A DNA stretch of 64,000 bases from Actinomadura barringtoniae (GTDB lineage: Bacteria > Actinomycetota > Actinomycetes > Streptosporangiales > Streptosporangiaceae): positions 186,001 through 250,000 of the forward strand of contig NZ_JAGEOJ010000003.1 of NCBI RefSeq assembly GCF_017573505.1. Reading direction: 5' to 3'. Each line of letters begins with the position of its first letter. Position 1 is the first letter of the stretch. Both the position numbers and the translations under genes were made by a program. This document shows positions 1-8,563 of the stretch, piece after piece. The notes under the pieces were generated by a model. That model was given only the letters and a program-made list of their open reading frames with translations. It was not told the origin of the DNA and made no database searches.

Positions 1-851
1 TGGACGTTGAGGTCGGTCACGTACGAGAAGTTCGTCGAGCTCAGCTTGGTCGGGATCGGCCGGCTGCTCCACGGCGCGGTCGCGCCGGTGGACGCGTCGA
101 CCGCGCCGATGCCGACCTTGTCCGCCCCGTTCATCTTCTGGAACCGGCCGCCGATGATCACGCGCTGGTCGCCGGGGGCCATGGCCAGCGCGAACACCTC
201 GTCGTCATCGGCGGTCGGGCGCCAGGTGTCGATGTTGGTGCCGTCGGAGGCCTTCACCGCCGCCAGCCGCGTCCGCGACTTGCCGTTGACGTTGAAGAAG
301 TTGCCGCCGAAGTAGACCGTCGAGTTGGTCGCCGCGATGCCCCGGACCCGCGAGGACACCGACGGGCTGAAGCCGGGGACCAGGGCGCCGGTGGCGGTGT
401 CGAAGGCCGCGATGCGGGAGCGGGCCTGCCCGTCCACGGTCGTGAAGTCGCCGCCGACGTAGACGCGCGTCCCGTCGGGCGAGGCCACGACGCGCAGCCC
501 CTGACCGTTCAGCGAATGATTGAACGAGGAGACCAGGTTGCCGGTGGTGAGGTCGAACGCCAGCAGGTTCGCCCGGTCCACCTCGCCCGCGCCGCCCTCG
601 GCCACGCCGGCCGGGCGCGCCTTGGTGAAGCTGCCCGTCGCGTAGACCGTGGTGCCGACCGTCGCCATGCTCCAGACCACGCCGTTCACCTGCGCCGTAG
701 GCAGCGGATCGGCGCTCACCGTCGCCGGGGTCCCGGCGGGCGGATCGGTGTCGGCGTTCGCCGGTGGGATCACGCCGAGCGCCGGTACGGTGGCGCTCGC
801 GAGCGCGAGCGCGGCGGTCGCGGCGAGATTTCGACGCCACAGAAGTCTCAC
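1..851 (-). CDS. Secreted beta-propeller (delta-60-like repeat) protein, C-terminus cut by window edge
   Basis: The frame runs off the left edge, so only the first 283 residues are visible. It starts at a GTG preceded by an AGGGGGG ribosome site. Residues 1-35 form a signal peptide (two Arg pairs, then an Ala/Leu-rich core, ANA-type cleavage). The rest has repeated blades of the form VYVGGDFTTVDG, VYFGGNFFNVNG and VIIGGRFQKMNG spaced about 50 residues apart, typical of actinobacterial secreted propellers. The ligand is not known. It is divergent from the lipoprotein gene at 1010, and being first in a polysaccharide region suggests a surface or wall role (inference). Confidence 0.8.
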   Translation of the reverse strand, partial: MRLLWRRNLAATAALALASATVPALGVIPPANADTDPPAGTPATVSADPLPTAQVNGVVWSMATVGTTVYATGSFTKARPAGVAEGGAGEVDRANLLAFDLTTGNLVSSFNHSLNGQGLRVVASPDGTRVYVGGDFTTVDGQARSRIAAFDTATGALVPGFSPSVSSRVRGIAATNSTVYFGGNFFNVNGKSRTRLAAVKASDGTNIDTWRPTADDDEVFALAMAPGDQRVIIGGRFQKMNGADKVGIGAVDASTGATAPWSSRPIPTKLSSTNFSYVTDLNV

Positions 852-1009
852 GGAACGGCCCCCCTGGCCCCTCGTCTTCCGTAACCCCCAAGGTCACGTG
901 AGTAAAGGCAGAGTAACCGAACAACATCGGACATATCGCCGAGGAGCCCTACACTGTGCCCCTGACCCGCACCGTGCCCCTGATCCGACGAATCGAGGAG
1001 AAAGCCGCA

Positions 1010-1609
1010 ATGTCCCGTCCGGGAACCCCGGGAACGCAGCGTCCGACCTACCTCCTCGCGACCGGCACGGTCCTGGCGCTCAGCCTGGCGCTCGCCGGCT
1101 GCGGCGGTGGCGGCGACAAGAAGGCGAACGCCGCGACCGGCAGCCCGCCGCCGCCCCCGAGCTCCCAGCCGGAGGCGCAGGGCACCGCGGCGCCCGGATC
1201 CAAGGGGCTCACGACCTCGGGCAGCCTGAAGAAGCCGGTCACCTACAGCGACAAGATCAGCGTCGCGGTCAGCGGGATCCGGTACGTGAAGAACACCGCC
1301 AAGGGCCCCGGCGAGATCCCCGGCCGCACCCTCACGATCTTCACGCTGAAGTTCACCAACGGCTCCGGCAAGACGCTGGACCTCAACAAGGTGCGGGTCG
1401 TCGCCAAGTACGGGCCGAAGAAGACCTCGGCCAGCCCGACGTCGTACGCCGACATCAACGACTTCTACGGCACCGTTCCGGCGGGCGGGAGCAAGTCGGC
1501 GTCCTACGCCTTCGACCTGCCGAGCTCGGGCTACAAGGCCGTGATGGTCGAGGTGCGCTTCGACTCCACGCACAAGACCGCCGTCTTCGCCGGTTCCCTG
1601 CACCCCTGA
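1010..1609 (+). CDS. Secreted lipoprotein with Ig-like fold (DUF4352-like)
   Basis: 199 residues. A signal peptide ends in the lipobox LAGC near residue 33, followed by a Gly run and a Pro/Ser-rich linker (about residues 45-70). The C-terminal 120 residues resemble the DUF4352/immunoprotective extracellular immunoglobulin-like fold: TLTIFTLKFTNGSGKTLDL is the usual mid-domain strand pattern. An in-frame GTG at 956 lies 18 codons upstream, but the ATG at 1010 has a clear GAGGAG site about 10 nt before it and gives a proper lipoprotein signal, so I chose it. Function unknown; probably membrane-anchored on the outer face. Confidence 0.8.
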   Translation: MSRPGTPGTQRPTYLLATGTVLALSLALAGCGGGGDKKANAATGSPPPPPSSQPEAQGTAAPGSKGLTTSGSLKKPVTYSDKISVAVSGIRYVKNTAKGPGEIPGRTLTIFTLKFTNGSGKTLDLNKVRVVAKYGPKKTSASPTSYADINDFYGTVPAGGSKSASYAFDLPSSGYKAVMVEVRFDSTHKTAVFAGSLHP

Positions 1610-1723
1610 TCCGCCGGTTCCCTCCTCTGCCGAGGTGGGCGGGATCCCGCACCCGAGTGGCCTGACGGGCCCCTGGTCGCTACGTTCTTAGTGAATGTCC
1701 CCGGGGGCTAAGAGGGTCATCAC

Positions 1724-3508
1724 ATGTCACGCGCGTCGATCGTCAGGGTTCTCGCCCTTCCGGTGATCGTGCTGGTCGGGTTCCTCGGCTGGCAGATCCC
1801 GCACGACAAGAAGCCGCACCCGGCCGAGGCGCTGCCGCCCGGATCGGCACCGGTCGGGGCGGCCTCCTACAAGGTGCCCGGCAAGGCGATCGTGGTCGCG
1901 CCGAACGGCGACGACACCGCCTCGGGAACGTCCAAGAAGCCGCTCCGCACCGTCTCCAAGGCCATCGCCAAGGCGCCCTCGGGCGGGACGATCGTGCTGC
2001 GGGGCGGCGCGTACCACGAGTCGGTGCAGATCCCGGCGGGTAAGAAGCTGACCATCCAGAACCAGCCCGGCGAGGCCGCCTGGTTCGACGGGACCTCGCC
2101 GGTCGGCGGCTGGGTCCACGAGGACGGCGTCTGGTTCAAGGACGGCTGGACGGCCAAGTTCGACTCCAGCCCCAGCTACACGCGCGGGGCGGCGCCGAGC
2201 GGGAACACCGACTTCCAGTTCCTCGACCCGAAGTACCCGCTGGCCGCCCACCCCGACCAGGTCTGGGTCAACGGCACGGCGCTGCGCCAGGTGAGCACCC
2301 GCGCCGAGGTCCGCGAGGGCACGTTCTACGTCGACGACCTGGCCCAGCGACTCTACGTCGGCTCGGACCCCGGCGGTAAGGACGTGCGGGCCAGCACGCT
2401 CGAGGACGCGATCACCGTCCAGGGCGCGGGCACGGTGCTGCGCGGCATCGGCGTGCGCGGCTACGCGACCTCGCTTCCCGACATCGCGACCGTGAAGGTC
2501 ACCGCGCCGGACGTCACGGTGGAGAACGTGATCGTCAAGCAGTCCGCGACGTCCGCGCTCACCGTGTCGCAGGCGCCGCGCGCCCGGCTCAACCGGATCA
2601 CGCTGGCCGACAACGGCCTGCTCGGGCTGCACGCCAACGAGGCCGACGACCTGCGGGTCGAGTCGGCGCGGTTCGAGCACAACAACACCGAGCACTTCAA
2701 GTTCTCGCCGGTGTCGGGCGGCATGAAGATCACCAGGTCTCGCAAGGTCGCCGTGCTCAACACGGTGTCGGTCGGCAACCTGGGCAAGGGCATCTGGGTG
2801 GACGAGTCGGTCTACGACGTGACGCTGGCGGGCAACCGGATCGTGCGCAACGCCGATCACGGGCTGGACCTGGAGCTGAGCGCCAAGGCCGTGGTCGCGG
2901 GCAACGTGGTCCGCGACAACGGCGGCGACGGCATCAAGATCAACAACACCTCGGACGTGCAGCTCTGGAACAACACCTTCGCCGGGAACGGCCGCACGAT
3001 CCACCTCGTGCAGGACCAGCGGCGGGCCAGCAACCCCGGCGACCCCGGGCACGACGCCCGCCAGACCGGGCCCGACCCCGAGATGACCTGGCTGCTCGGC
3101 AAGATCACCGCCAGCAACAACACGTTCGCCGACAGCCGCGCGGGCGCGGCCTGCATGGTCTGCGTCGAGGACCACTCGCACGAACGGTCCGCCGCCGAGA
3201 TGGACATCCGCCTGAACGCCAACGCCTACCTGCGCCGCAACGACCAGACGCCGCAGTGGCTGGTGGTCTGGTCCCGCGGCAAGGGCGGCCCGGCCACGTT
3301 CGGCTCGCTGGCGGAGTTCAAGGCGTCCACCGGCCAGGAGGCCCAGGGCATCTTCGACGACAAGGGCACGGCCGCCTCCCCCACCGGCGGCATCGCCGCC
3401 ACGCTGGCGCCCAAGGCCGAAGGCGCGGCCCGCCCACTCCCCGCCCCCATCGCAGCCCTCCTAGGCAAACCGGCAGGCACCCGCCACATGGGTTCCTGGA
3501 ACCTCTAG
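1724..3508 (+). CDS. Secreted right-handed parallel beta-helix protein
   Basis: 594 residues. It has an N-terminal hydrophobic segment (residues 6-24, signal peptide or anchor), then a DUF1565-type start of a beta-helix around residues 55-95 (VVAPNGDDTASGTSKKPLRT), which is common in pectin-lyase-like proteins. Residues about 230-420 carry short repeated coils with Asn-rich turns (for example GNVVRDNGGDGIKINNTSD). Such proteins bind or cleave polysaccharides; no specific lyase catalytic set is evident. It sits beside the sulfotransferase and polysaccharide genes, so a role at a surface glycan is plausible (inference). It ends 12 nt before palindrome copy 1. Confidence 0.82.
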   Translation: MSRASIVRVLALPVIVLVGFLGWQIPHDKKPHPAEALPPGSAPVGAASYKVPGKAIVVAPNGDDTASGTSKKPLRTVSKAIAKAPSGGTIVLRGGAYHESVQIPAGKKLTIQNQPGEAAWFDGTSPVGGWVHEDGVWFKDGWTAKFDSSPSYTRGAAPSGNTDFQFLDPKYPLAAHPDQVWVNGTALRQVSTRAEVREGTFYVDDLAQRLYVGSDPGGKDVRASTLEDAITVQGAGTVLRGIGVRGYATSLPDIATVKVTAPDVTVENVIVKQSATSALTVSQAPRARLNRITLADNGLLGLHANEADDLRVESARFEHNNTEHFKFSPVSGGMKITRSRKVAVLNTVSVGNLGKGIWVDESVYDVTLAGNRIVRNADHGLDLELSAKAVVAGNVVRDNGGDGIKINNTSDVQLWNNTFAGNGRTIHLVQDQRRASNPGDPGHDARQTGPDPEMTWLLGKITASNNTFADSRAGAACMVCVEDHSHERSAAEMDIRLNANAYLRRNDQTPQWLVVWSRGKGGPATFGSLAEFKASTGQEAQGIFDDKGTAASPTGGIAATLAPKAEGAARPLPAPIAALLGKPAGTRHMGSWNL

Positions 3509-3520
3509 GAACCTCCAAAA

Positions 3521-3583
3521 CGCCGATCTTGCTCTCAGTGCCCTTCACGAGTGCCGCAGAGGGCGCTGAGAGCAAGATCGGCG
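3521..3583. repeat. 63-bp dispersed palindrome, copy 1
   Basis: Left arm 3521-3543 begins CGCCGATCTTGCTCTCAGTG; right arm 3561-3583 is its complement except for one G-T wobble position. The loop (3544-3560) is 17 nt. It fills the space between two convergent stop codons (3508 and 3589), so it could act as a bidirectional terminator. Near-identical arms recur at 35380-35442 and 56321-56383, always with a 17-nt loop. Confidence 0.92.
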
Positions 3584-3588
3584 CGTGG

Positions 3589-4491
3589 TCAGGTCCAGGG
3601 CAGGGTGCGGCCCAGGAGGGCCTCCAGATCGGCGTTGAACGGCGCGTAGTGCGCGGCGAGGCGCCGTCGGGTCGCGGGCTTGAGCTCTTGGCTGGGCGCG
3701 GCGTTCCACACCTTGCGGGCGGCGGGCGACAGGGGTGCGCGCAGCAGGCCCAGGAACGTGGCGATCTCGTTCACCGCGGTCTGCGGATCGGCGTAGAACT
3801 CCTCGGCGACCAGGACGTGCACCCGTTCGCGCGGAAAGTGCTCCAGCCAGCGCCTCAGGTGCGGGGCGTACTCCCCCTGCGCCCGGTAGGACTGCTGCTC
3901 GTGGGCGTAGCTCGTGTAGCCGGTTTCGGCCATGATCCGCTCCCGCTCGCCCGCGAGGCGTTCCTCCTCGGCCGCGAGCGCGTCCTCGAAGGTCACCAGG
4001 TCCTCGGCGTGGCCCCGGCGGCGCTCCCGGTAGTGGGAGAACGCCCGTTCCACCGGATCGCGCAGGATCAGCAGGATGCGGGCGTCCGGCACGTCACGGC
4101 CCGCCCGTTCGGCCGCCAGCGGGTGGAACAGGTAGTACGGCGAGCCCTCGCCGACCGCGACGTCCCCGCCGGCCCGCGCCCTGGCCCGGCGGCGGGCGGC
4201 CGCGCTCGGGAAGTGCGAGCGGTACCAGGCCGTCCCGCGCTCGTAGGAGGAGTCGAAGTAGTGCACGCCCTTGGTGTCGTTCGCCTTGGGCAGCAACCGC
4301 GCGGCCGGGAACAGCTTCATGATCGCCGGATGGTCGAGCAGGGTGTAATAGAGCGAGGTCGATCCGCCCCGTTTGGCCCCGATGAGCAGGAAGTCCGGCG
4401 GCGGCCGCAGCCCGGCCGTGGCCGTCCCGTACCGGCGGATCGCGGTGCGACCTGCGGAGATCATGGGCGCGGGCAACGGAGGGCGATTCAC
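3589..4491 (-). CDS. PAPS-dependent sulfotransferase
   Basis: 300 residues, close to the usual size of the heparan-type sulfotransferase domain. The 5'-phosphosulfate loop is FLLIGAKRGGSTSLYYTLL (about residues 34-52). The 3'-phosphate-binding motif is ILLILRDPVERAFSHYRE (about residues 147-165), with the conserved Arg and Ser. These proteins move sulfate from PAPS to a carbohydrate hydroxyl or amine. No signal peptide is seen, so it is probably cytoplasmic. It is divergent from the O-antigen polymerase-like gene and about 6 kb from cysN-cysD-cysQ, which fits a sulfated polysaccharide (inference). The acceptor cannot be read from sequence. Confidence 0.85.
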   Translation of the reverse strand: MNRPPLPAPMISAGRTAIRRYGTATAGLRPPPDFLLIGAKRGGSTSLYYTLLDHPAIMKLFPAARLLPKANDTKGVHYFDSSYERGTAWYRSHFPSAAARRRARARAGGDVAVGEGSPYYLFHPLAAERAGRDVPDARILLILRDPVERAFSHYRERRRGHAEDLVTFEDALAAEEERLAGERERIMAETGYTSYAHEQQSYRAQGEYAPHLRRWLEHFPRERVHVLVAEEFYADPQTAVNEIATFLGLLRAPLSPAARKVWNAAPSQELKPATRRRLAAHYAPFNADLEALLGRTLPWT

Positions 4492-4559
4492 CCGGGACAG
4501 CGTAGGTTCCGCGAGGCGCCCGTATCCTGTGTTTCGATTGACCGAGCCAGGAGCCCCTC

Positions 4560-4682
4560 ATGACCTATTCGATGCCGCGCCTCCGGCACGGCGGATCATG
4601 GGGCGTCAGCTCCCGGCCTTCCCTCGTCACTCCGGTCGCTGCGCTCCCTGCGCTCCTCAGTCCAGGCCAGGAGGCCCCATGA
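4560..4682 (+). CDS. 40-codon mini-ORF with ATGA overlap, made by a duplicated start region
   Basis: ATG at 4560 has AGGAG about 8 nt upstream. The frame reads 40 codons and its TGA overlaps the ATG at 4679 (ATGA). The start context GCCAGGAGCCCCTCATGACC (from 4546) is repeated as GCCAGGAGGCCCCATGACC (from 4666), and the dispersed repeat 4613-4668 lies between. The peptide has no recognisable family. It is most likely a by-product of element insertion that keeps translation coupled to the downstream gene. Its expression is not shown. Confidence 0.4.
   Translation: MTYSMPRLRHGGSWGVSSRPSLVTPVAALPALLSPGQEAP
4613..4668 (-). repeat. Start-codon-associated dispersed repeat, copy A
   Basis: Read on the minus strand it begins GGCCTGGACTGAGGAGCG and ends GAGGGAAGGCCGG. 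The copy at 61270-61321 shares GCCTGGACTGA-GAGCG at one end and GAGGGAAGGC at the other, with an internal length difference. Short inverted ends (GGCC) could form a hairpin. It lies between two near-duplicate start-codon regions (4546-4566 and 4666-4685). Confidence 0.7.
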
Positions 4683-6025
4683 CCTTCCCGGCGCTGTTCC
4701 CCCGGCGTCACCGCGTTCTCTCGCCGTCGGCGGGCCGGTGGACCCTCGTCCTCCCGCTCGCCCTCATGCTGGCCAGCGACTACAAGCTGCGCAGCCGGTC
4801 GGCGGAGCAGACCGTCGGCGGCGGCGCGGACTTCACGGTCCTGCTGGAGATCGCGGTCTACGGGGCGGCGGCGCTGTTCCTGGTCTGGCGGTTCGGCCTC
4901 CGGCCGCCGACCCGGCGCATCACCGGCCTGCAGTTCGCGGCCTGGGTCTTCGCCGGGTTCGTGGCCCTGTCGGCGCTCTGGTCGCCGTTCAAGTCGCTCG
5001 GCACGGTCCGGGCCGTGCAGCTGCTGATCACGATGATGGTGGCGCACGCCCTCGCGACCCGTGCGACCCGGGCCGACATGCGCCGGCTCGCGCACGCCTT
5101 CATCGGGATCGTGCTGGTGTCGGTCGCCATCGGGGTGGCTCACCCCTTCCCGCGGTCCGCCCACACCAAGGACCGCTTCAACTGGCTCTTCGTCCACCCG
5201 GTCACGGCCGGCGTCTACCTGGCCATCGCGATCCTGCTGGTCGTCGGCTACCTGATCCGCTACACCGCCCCGTGGGAACGGCAGTGGCATCCGGCGATCT
5301 ACGTCGGGGCGCTGGCGGTGCTGTCGGGCGCCCTGATCGCGACCGGCACGCGCGGCGCGGCGGCGGGCTGCGCGGTCGGGATGCTGGTGCTGCTGGCGGG
5401 CGCGCGCGGGCCGCGCGGCCGGATCGACGTGATCGTGATCGGCGCGGCGGTGGCGGCGCTCGGCGCGCTGGCCTTCTCCGACAAGATCCTGGCGTTCGCC
5501 GAACGCGGCGAGTCCGCCCAGTCGCTGGCCTCGCTGAACTCCCGTACGGAGCTGTGGTCGCTGGCGATGAAGGCCTACTCCCAGTCGCCGATCTTCGGCC
5601 GCGGGCTCGGCGCCTCGCGCGGCCTGTTCCTGGACGACATCGGCCTCGGCGGCGGGCACAACGCGTTCGTCAACACCCTGGTCGACCAGGGCGCGGTCGG
5701 CACCGCGGCCTTCGCGGTGCTGCTGCTCACCCTCGCCTTCGTGCTGCTGCTGGTGCTGCGCAACCGCAGCCTGCGCGCCGACGGCGGCATGGTGCTCGGC
5801 ATCCTGGCCATGTTCGTGGTGGACAGCATCACCACCGAGGGCCTGGCCACGCCCGCCAACGTGTCGGGCATCTGGCTGCTGCTCCTGGTCGCCTGGACCG
5901 AGGTGCTGCGCCGCCAGGGCGGTGACCTACCGGCGGCGACGACGCCCACGGGTGCTCTGACGGGCCGCGGCTCGGGCTCCTCCGGGCGCGGTACGGCGCC
6001 CTCGGACGTAAAGCAGGCCGCCTAG
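4679..6025 (+). CDS. O-antigen polymerase/ligase-like membrane protein (Wzy/WaaL type)
   Basis: 448 residues with about ten hydrophobic segments. The family's best-marked region is the late periplasmic loop with the conserved His (GLGGGHNAFVNTLVDQGAVG, about residues 320-340), seen in Wzy_C/O-antigen ligase proteins that join polyprenyl-linked glycan units. I chose the ATG at 4679 because it has AGGAGG upstream and an ATGA overlap with the preceding mini-ORF; an open frame extends further upstream but without a membrane-protein pattern. The last 99 nt overlap the convergent gene ending at 5927. Neighbouring rml and sulfation genes suggest exopolysaccharide assembly. Confidence 0.78.
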   Translation: MTFPALFPRRHRVLSPSAGRWTLVLPLALMLASDYKLRSRSAEQTVGGGADFTVLLEIAVYGAAALFLVWRFGLRPPTRRITGLQFAAWVFAGFVALSALWSPFKSLGTVRAVQLLITMMVAHALATRATRADMRRLAHAFIGIVLVSVAIGVAHPFPRSAHTKDRFNWLFVHPVTAGVYLAIAILLVVGYLIRYTAPWERQWHPAIYVGALAVLSGALIATGTRGAAAGCAVGMLVLLAGARGPRGRIDVIVIGAAVAALGALAFSDKILAFAERGESAQSLASLNSRTELWSLAMKAYSQSPIFGRGLGASRGLFLDDIGLGGGHNAFVNTLVDQGAVGTAAFAVLLLTLAFVLLLVLRNRSLRADGGMVLGILAMFVVDSITTEGLATPANVSGIWLLLLVAWTEVLRRQGGDLPAATTPTGALTGRGSGSSGRGTAPSDVKQAA

Positions 6026-7045
6026 CATCCCGAGCACGACCAGGCCGATCAGCGCCCCGGTGCCGAGCATCCCGCCGGGCGGTCCCGACGGGCCCCCGGT
6101 GAAGTCGAACGGGGACGACCCGTTGTCCGACACCGGCGTCGTGGCCCCGGCCAGCGGCGTCTTGCCCTTGGAGGCCGGCAGCCGCACCGTGCGGGCGGAC
6201 CGCTGGCCCTTGTCGGCGACGATCACCGAGCGGCCGTCGGCGGCGGCTCCGATCGCGTCGCCCACGGCGCGCGAGGTCTTGATCGTCCCGGCCAGCTCCG
6301 GGTCCCGGATGGTGTTCATGATCCGGATGTCGGCCGCGGTCCGCAGCACCACCCGTCCGTCGGGCGTGAACGTCCCGGCCCGTACGCCGAACGGCAGCTT
6401 GCGCAGCCGGGTCAGCTTGTTGACCTCCGGCCCGAGCGCGCCCGGCAGGGCGAACACGGCCGCCGCGACCGTGGACCGGCTGACGATGTAGAGCCGCCCG
6501 TCCGACGGGCTCGCCAGCAGCGTGGCGGCGTCGTGGCCGCCGTCGGGGTACTTCAGCCGGTACGACTTGACCGCCAGCGTCCCGGTGCCGAGATGGGCGG
6601 GCTCATCGACGCGGTAGAGGGTCACCAGGCCGGCCTCGGACTGGCCCTTGGTGAGGTCGGCGAGCACCAGCTCCGCCGCGGAGCCGCTCTTGACCACCGT
6701 GAGCGCGTTCCAGTGGGTCACGCCCTGGAGCAGGTAGGTCGCGACCGTACGGCCGCGTGAGTCCAGCGCGATCAGCCGCGTGTGGGCCGCCTGGGCGTCG
6801 AACGTCCACCACACGTCCGGATGCGTGATCCCGGCCGACAGCCCGCCAGGGGACGTCAGATGCGGATCGGTCCAGCGCAGCGCCGAGCCCGACGCCGAGG
6901 TCGTCGAGGCGGTCACACCGGAACTCGGGGTGGGTGTGGGGGCGGCGGGGGACGCGGCGGCGACCGGGACGGCGGCGCATACCACGAAGGTCACGGCGGC
7001 GAGAACGGCGACGCACCATCGCGTGCCGCGATGCTGAGCTCTCAC
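5927..7045 (-). CDS. Membrane-anchored secreted propeller-like protein of unknown function
   Basis: 372 residues from a GTG that has GGAAG 7 nt upstream; ATG codons at 7081 and 7111 are alternatives, but they run close to or into the divergent rmlC. There is a signal peptide (Arg-rich start, VAVLAAVTFVVCAAVPVAA), a Thr/Pro/Ser linker, then a beta-rich region resembling WD/SMP-like blades (residues about 70-310). A C-terminal membrane segment (GTGALIGLVVLGMLGGLLYV) is followed by an Arg-rich tail. No named family was recognised. The tail overlaps the 3' end of the O-antigen polymerase-like gene by 99 nt on the opposite strand. Confidence 0.75.
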   Translation of the reverse strand: MRAQHRGTRWCVAVLAAVTFVVCAAVPVAAASPAAPTPTPSSGVTASTTSASGSALRWTDPHLTSPGGLSAGITHPDVWWTFDAQAAHTRLIALDSRGRTVATYLLQGVTHWNALTVVKSGSAAELVLADLTKGQSEAGLVTLYRVDEPAHLGTGTLAVKSYRLKYPDGGHDAATLLASPSDGRLYIVSRSTVAAAVFALPGALGPEVNKLTRLRKLPFGVRAGTFTPDGRVVLRTAADIRIMNTIRDPELAGTIKTSRAVGDAIGAAADGRSVIVADKGQRSARTVRLPASKGKTPLAGATTPVSDNGSSPFDFTGGPSGPPGGMLGTGALIGLVVLGMLGGLLYVRGRRTAPGGARAAARQSTRGRRRRR

Positions 7046-7091
7046 AACGTGCTTCCATCTCTTCGGCGGGGCGTGTGGCATTCTTGCGCAT

Positions 7092-7691
7092 GTGGACCCA
7101 CTCAGCATCAAAGGTGCCTATTTGTTCTCTCCGCGTATCCATGGTGATAAGCGAGGTTCGTTCCATGAGTGGTTCCGCCATGACGGCTTCGTGGAGACGT
7201 TCGGCCAGTCCATGAACCTGGCCCAGGCCAACGCCTCGACGTCGGCCCGCGGGGTGCTGCGCGGCGTCCACTTCGCCGACGTGCCGCCCGGCCAGGCGAA
7301 ATACATCACCTGCGTGACCGGCGCGGTCCTCGACGTGGTGGTGGACCTGCGGGTCGGCTCCCCCACGTTCGGGCAGTGGGAGGCTACCCGCCTCGACGAC
7401 CAGAACCGCCGCTGCCTCTACATCGCCGAGGGCCTCGGGCACGCCTTCCTGTCGCTGGAGGACGGCACCACGGTCGTCTACCTCTGCTCGGAGCAGTACA
7501 ACCCCGGCCACGAGCACGGCGTGCACCCCCTCGACCCGGATCTGGCCATCGAGTGGCCGTCCGATGTCGAGCCGACCCTCTCCCCCAAGGACGCCGAGGC
7601 CCCCTCGTTCGTTGACGCGCAGCGGACCGGCCTGCTGCCCGATTACCAGGGGTGCCTGGACTACTACGCCAAGTTGGGCATGACGATCTAG
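7092..7691 (+). CDS. rmlC: dTDP-4-dehydrorhamnose 3,5-epimerase
   Basis: 199 residues, the usual length. It epimerises C3 and C5 of dTDP-4-keto-6-deoxyglucose on the way to dTDP-L-rhamnose. The cupin core shows RGVLRGVHFADVPPGQAKY, with the catalytic His after LRG, then VTGAVLDVVVDLRVGSPTFG and the GHAFLSLEDGTTVVYLCSEQY segment carrying the conserved aromatic region. The start is GTG at 7092 with a poor ribosome site; the ATG at 7090 is in another frame. It is convergent with rmlD (20 nt between stops) and divergent from the membrane protein gene, so rml genes lie on both strands. Confidence 0.93.
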   Translation: MDPLSIKGAYLFSPRIHGDKRGSFHEWFRHDGFVETFGQSMNLAQANASTSARGVLRGVHFADVPPGQAKYITCVTGAVLDVVVDLRVGSPTFGQWEATRLDDQNRRCLYIAEGLGHAFLSLEDGTTVVYLCSEQYNPGHEHGVHPLDPDLAIEWPSDVEPTLSPKDAEAPSFVDAQRTGLLPDYQGCLDYYAKLGMTI

Positions 7692-7711
7692 CCGCTCCGC
7701 GTCGGTCTGGG

Positions 7712-8563
7712 TCAGGCGTTCCGGGCCAGCTCCGGCCAGGCGGCGTGCAGCGCGTCGCGCCAGTGCCGCATGGGCGGCATGCCCGCCTTGCTCCACCGGT
7801 CGTGCCCGAGAACGCTGTTGGACGGGCGCGGGGCCGGACGCGGGAACTTGTCGCTGGTCGTCGGGCGCACCCGTTCGGGATCCAGGCCCAGCAGCGCGAA
7901 GACCTCCTGGGCCAGGCCGCGCCAGCTCGTCCGGCCGGCGTTGGTGCCGTGGTAGATCCCGGCCGGCGCGTCCGACTTCACCAGCCGGATGATCTGGGTG
8001 GACAGGTCACCGGTCCAGGTCGGCTGGCCGTACTGGTCGTCGACCACGTCGACCGTCTCGCGCTCGGCGGCCAGCCGCATCATCGTGCGGACGAAGTTGG
8101 CGCCATGCGCGCCGTACAGCCAGGCGGTCCGTACGACGTAGGAGTCGGTCGCCAGGGCCGCCAGCTCCCCCGCCAGCTTGGTGCGCCCGTAGGCGTTCAG
8201 CGGCGCCGTCGGGGAGTCCTCGGCGTACGGGTCGGAGCCCAGCCCCTCGAAGACGTAGTCGGTGGAGATCTGGACCAGGGTCGCGCCGAGGTCGGCGCAG
8301 GTGTCGGCGAGCACCGACACCGAGGAGCCGTTGATCTCCAGCGCCTCGGCCTCATGGGTCTCGGCGTCGTCCACGGCCGTCCAGGACGCGCAGTTCACCA
8401 CCGTGGCGGGCCGGTGCTCGCGCAGCGCGGCCCGTACGGAGGAGGCGTCGCGCAGGTCAAGCCGGTCACGCGACAGCGGCACCACGTGCTCGTCCTGGTC
8501 CCGCAGCCGCAACGTCAGGTCGGTGCCGAGCATCCCCCCGGCCCCAGTGATCAACCAGGTCAC
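7712..8563 (-). CDS. rmlD: dTDP-4-dehydrorhamnose reductase
   Basis: 283 residues. It reduces dTDP-4-keto-L-rhamnose to dTDP-L-rhamnose with NAD(P)H. The Rossmann motif is LITGAGGMLG near the N-terminus; STDYVFEG and the catalytic YGRTK (YxxxK) follow. The start is the GTG at 8563, whose GTGA overlaps the rmlB stop; starting there gives the normal N-terminus (VTWLITGAGG), whereas an earlier start would add 16 residues reading into rmlB. The overlap implies coupled translation with rmlB. Confidence 0.93.
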   Translation of the reverse strand: MTWLITGAGGMLGTDLTLRLRDQDEHVVPLSRDRLDLRDASSVRAALREHRPATVVNCASWTAVDDAETHEAEALEINGSSVSVLADTCADLGATLVQISTDYVFEGLGSDPYAEDSPTAPLNAYGRTKLAGELAALATDSYVVRTAWLYGAHGANFVRTMMRLAAERETVDVVDDQYGQPTWTGDLSTQIIRLVKSDAPAGIYHGTNAGRTSWRGLAQEVFALLGLDPERVRPTTSDKFPRPAPRPSNSVLGHDRWSKAGMPPMRHWRDALHAAWPELARNA

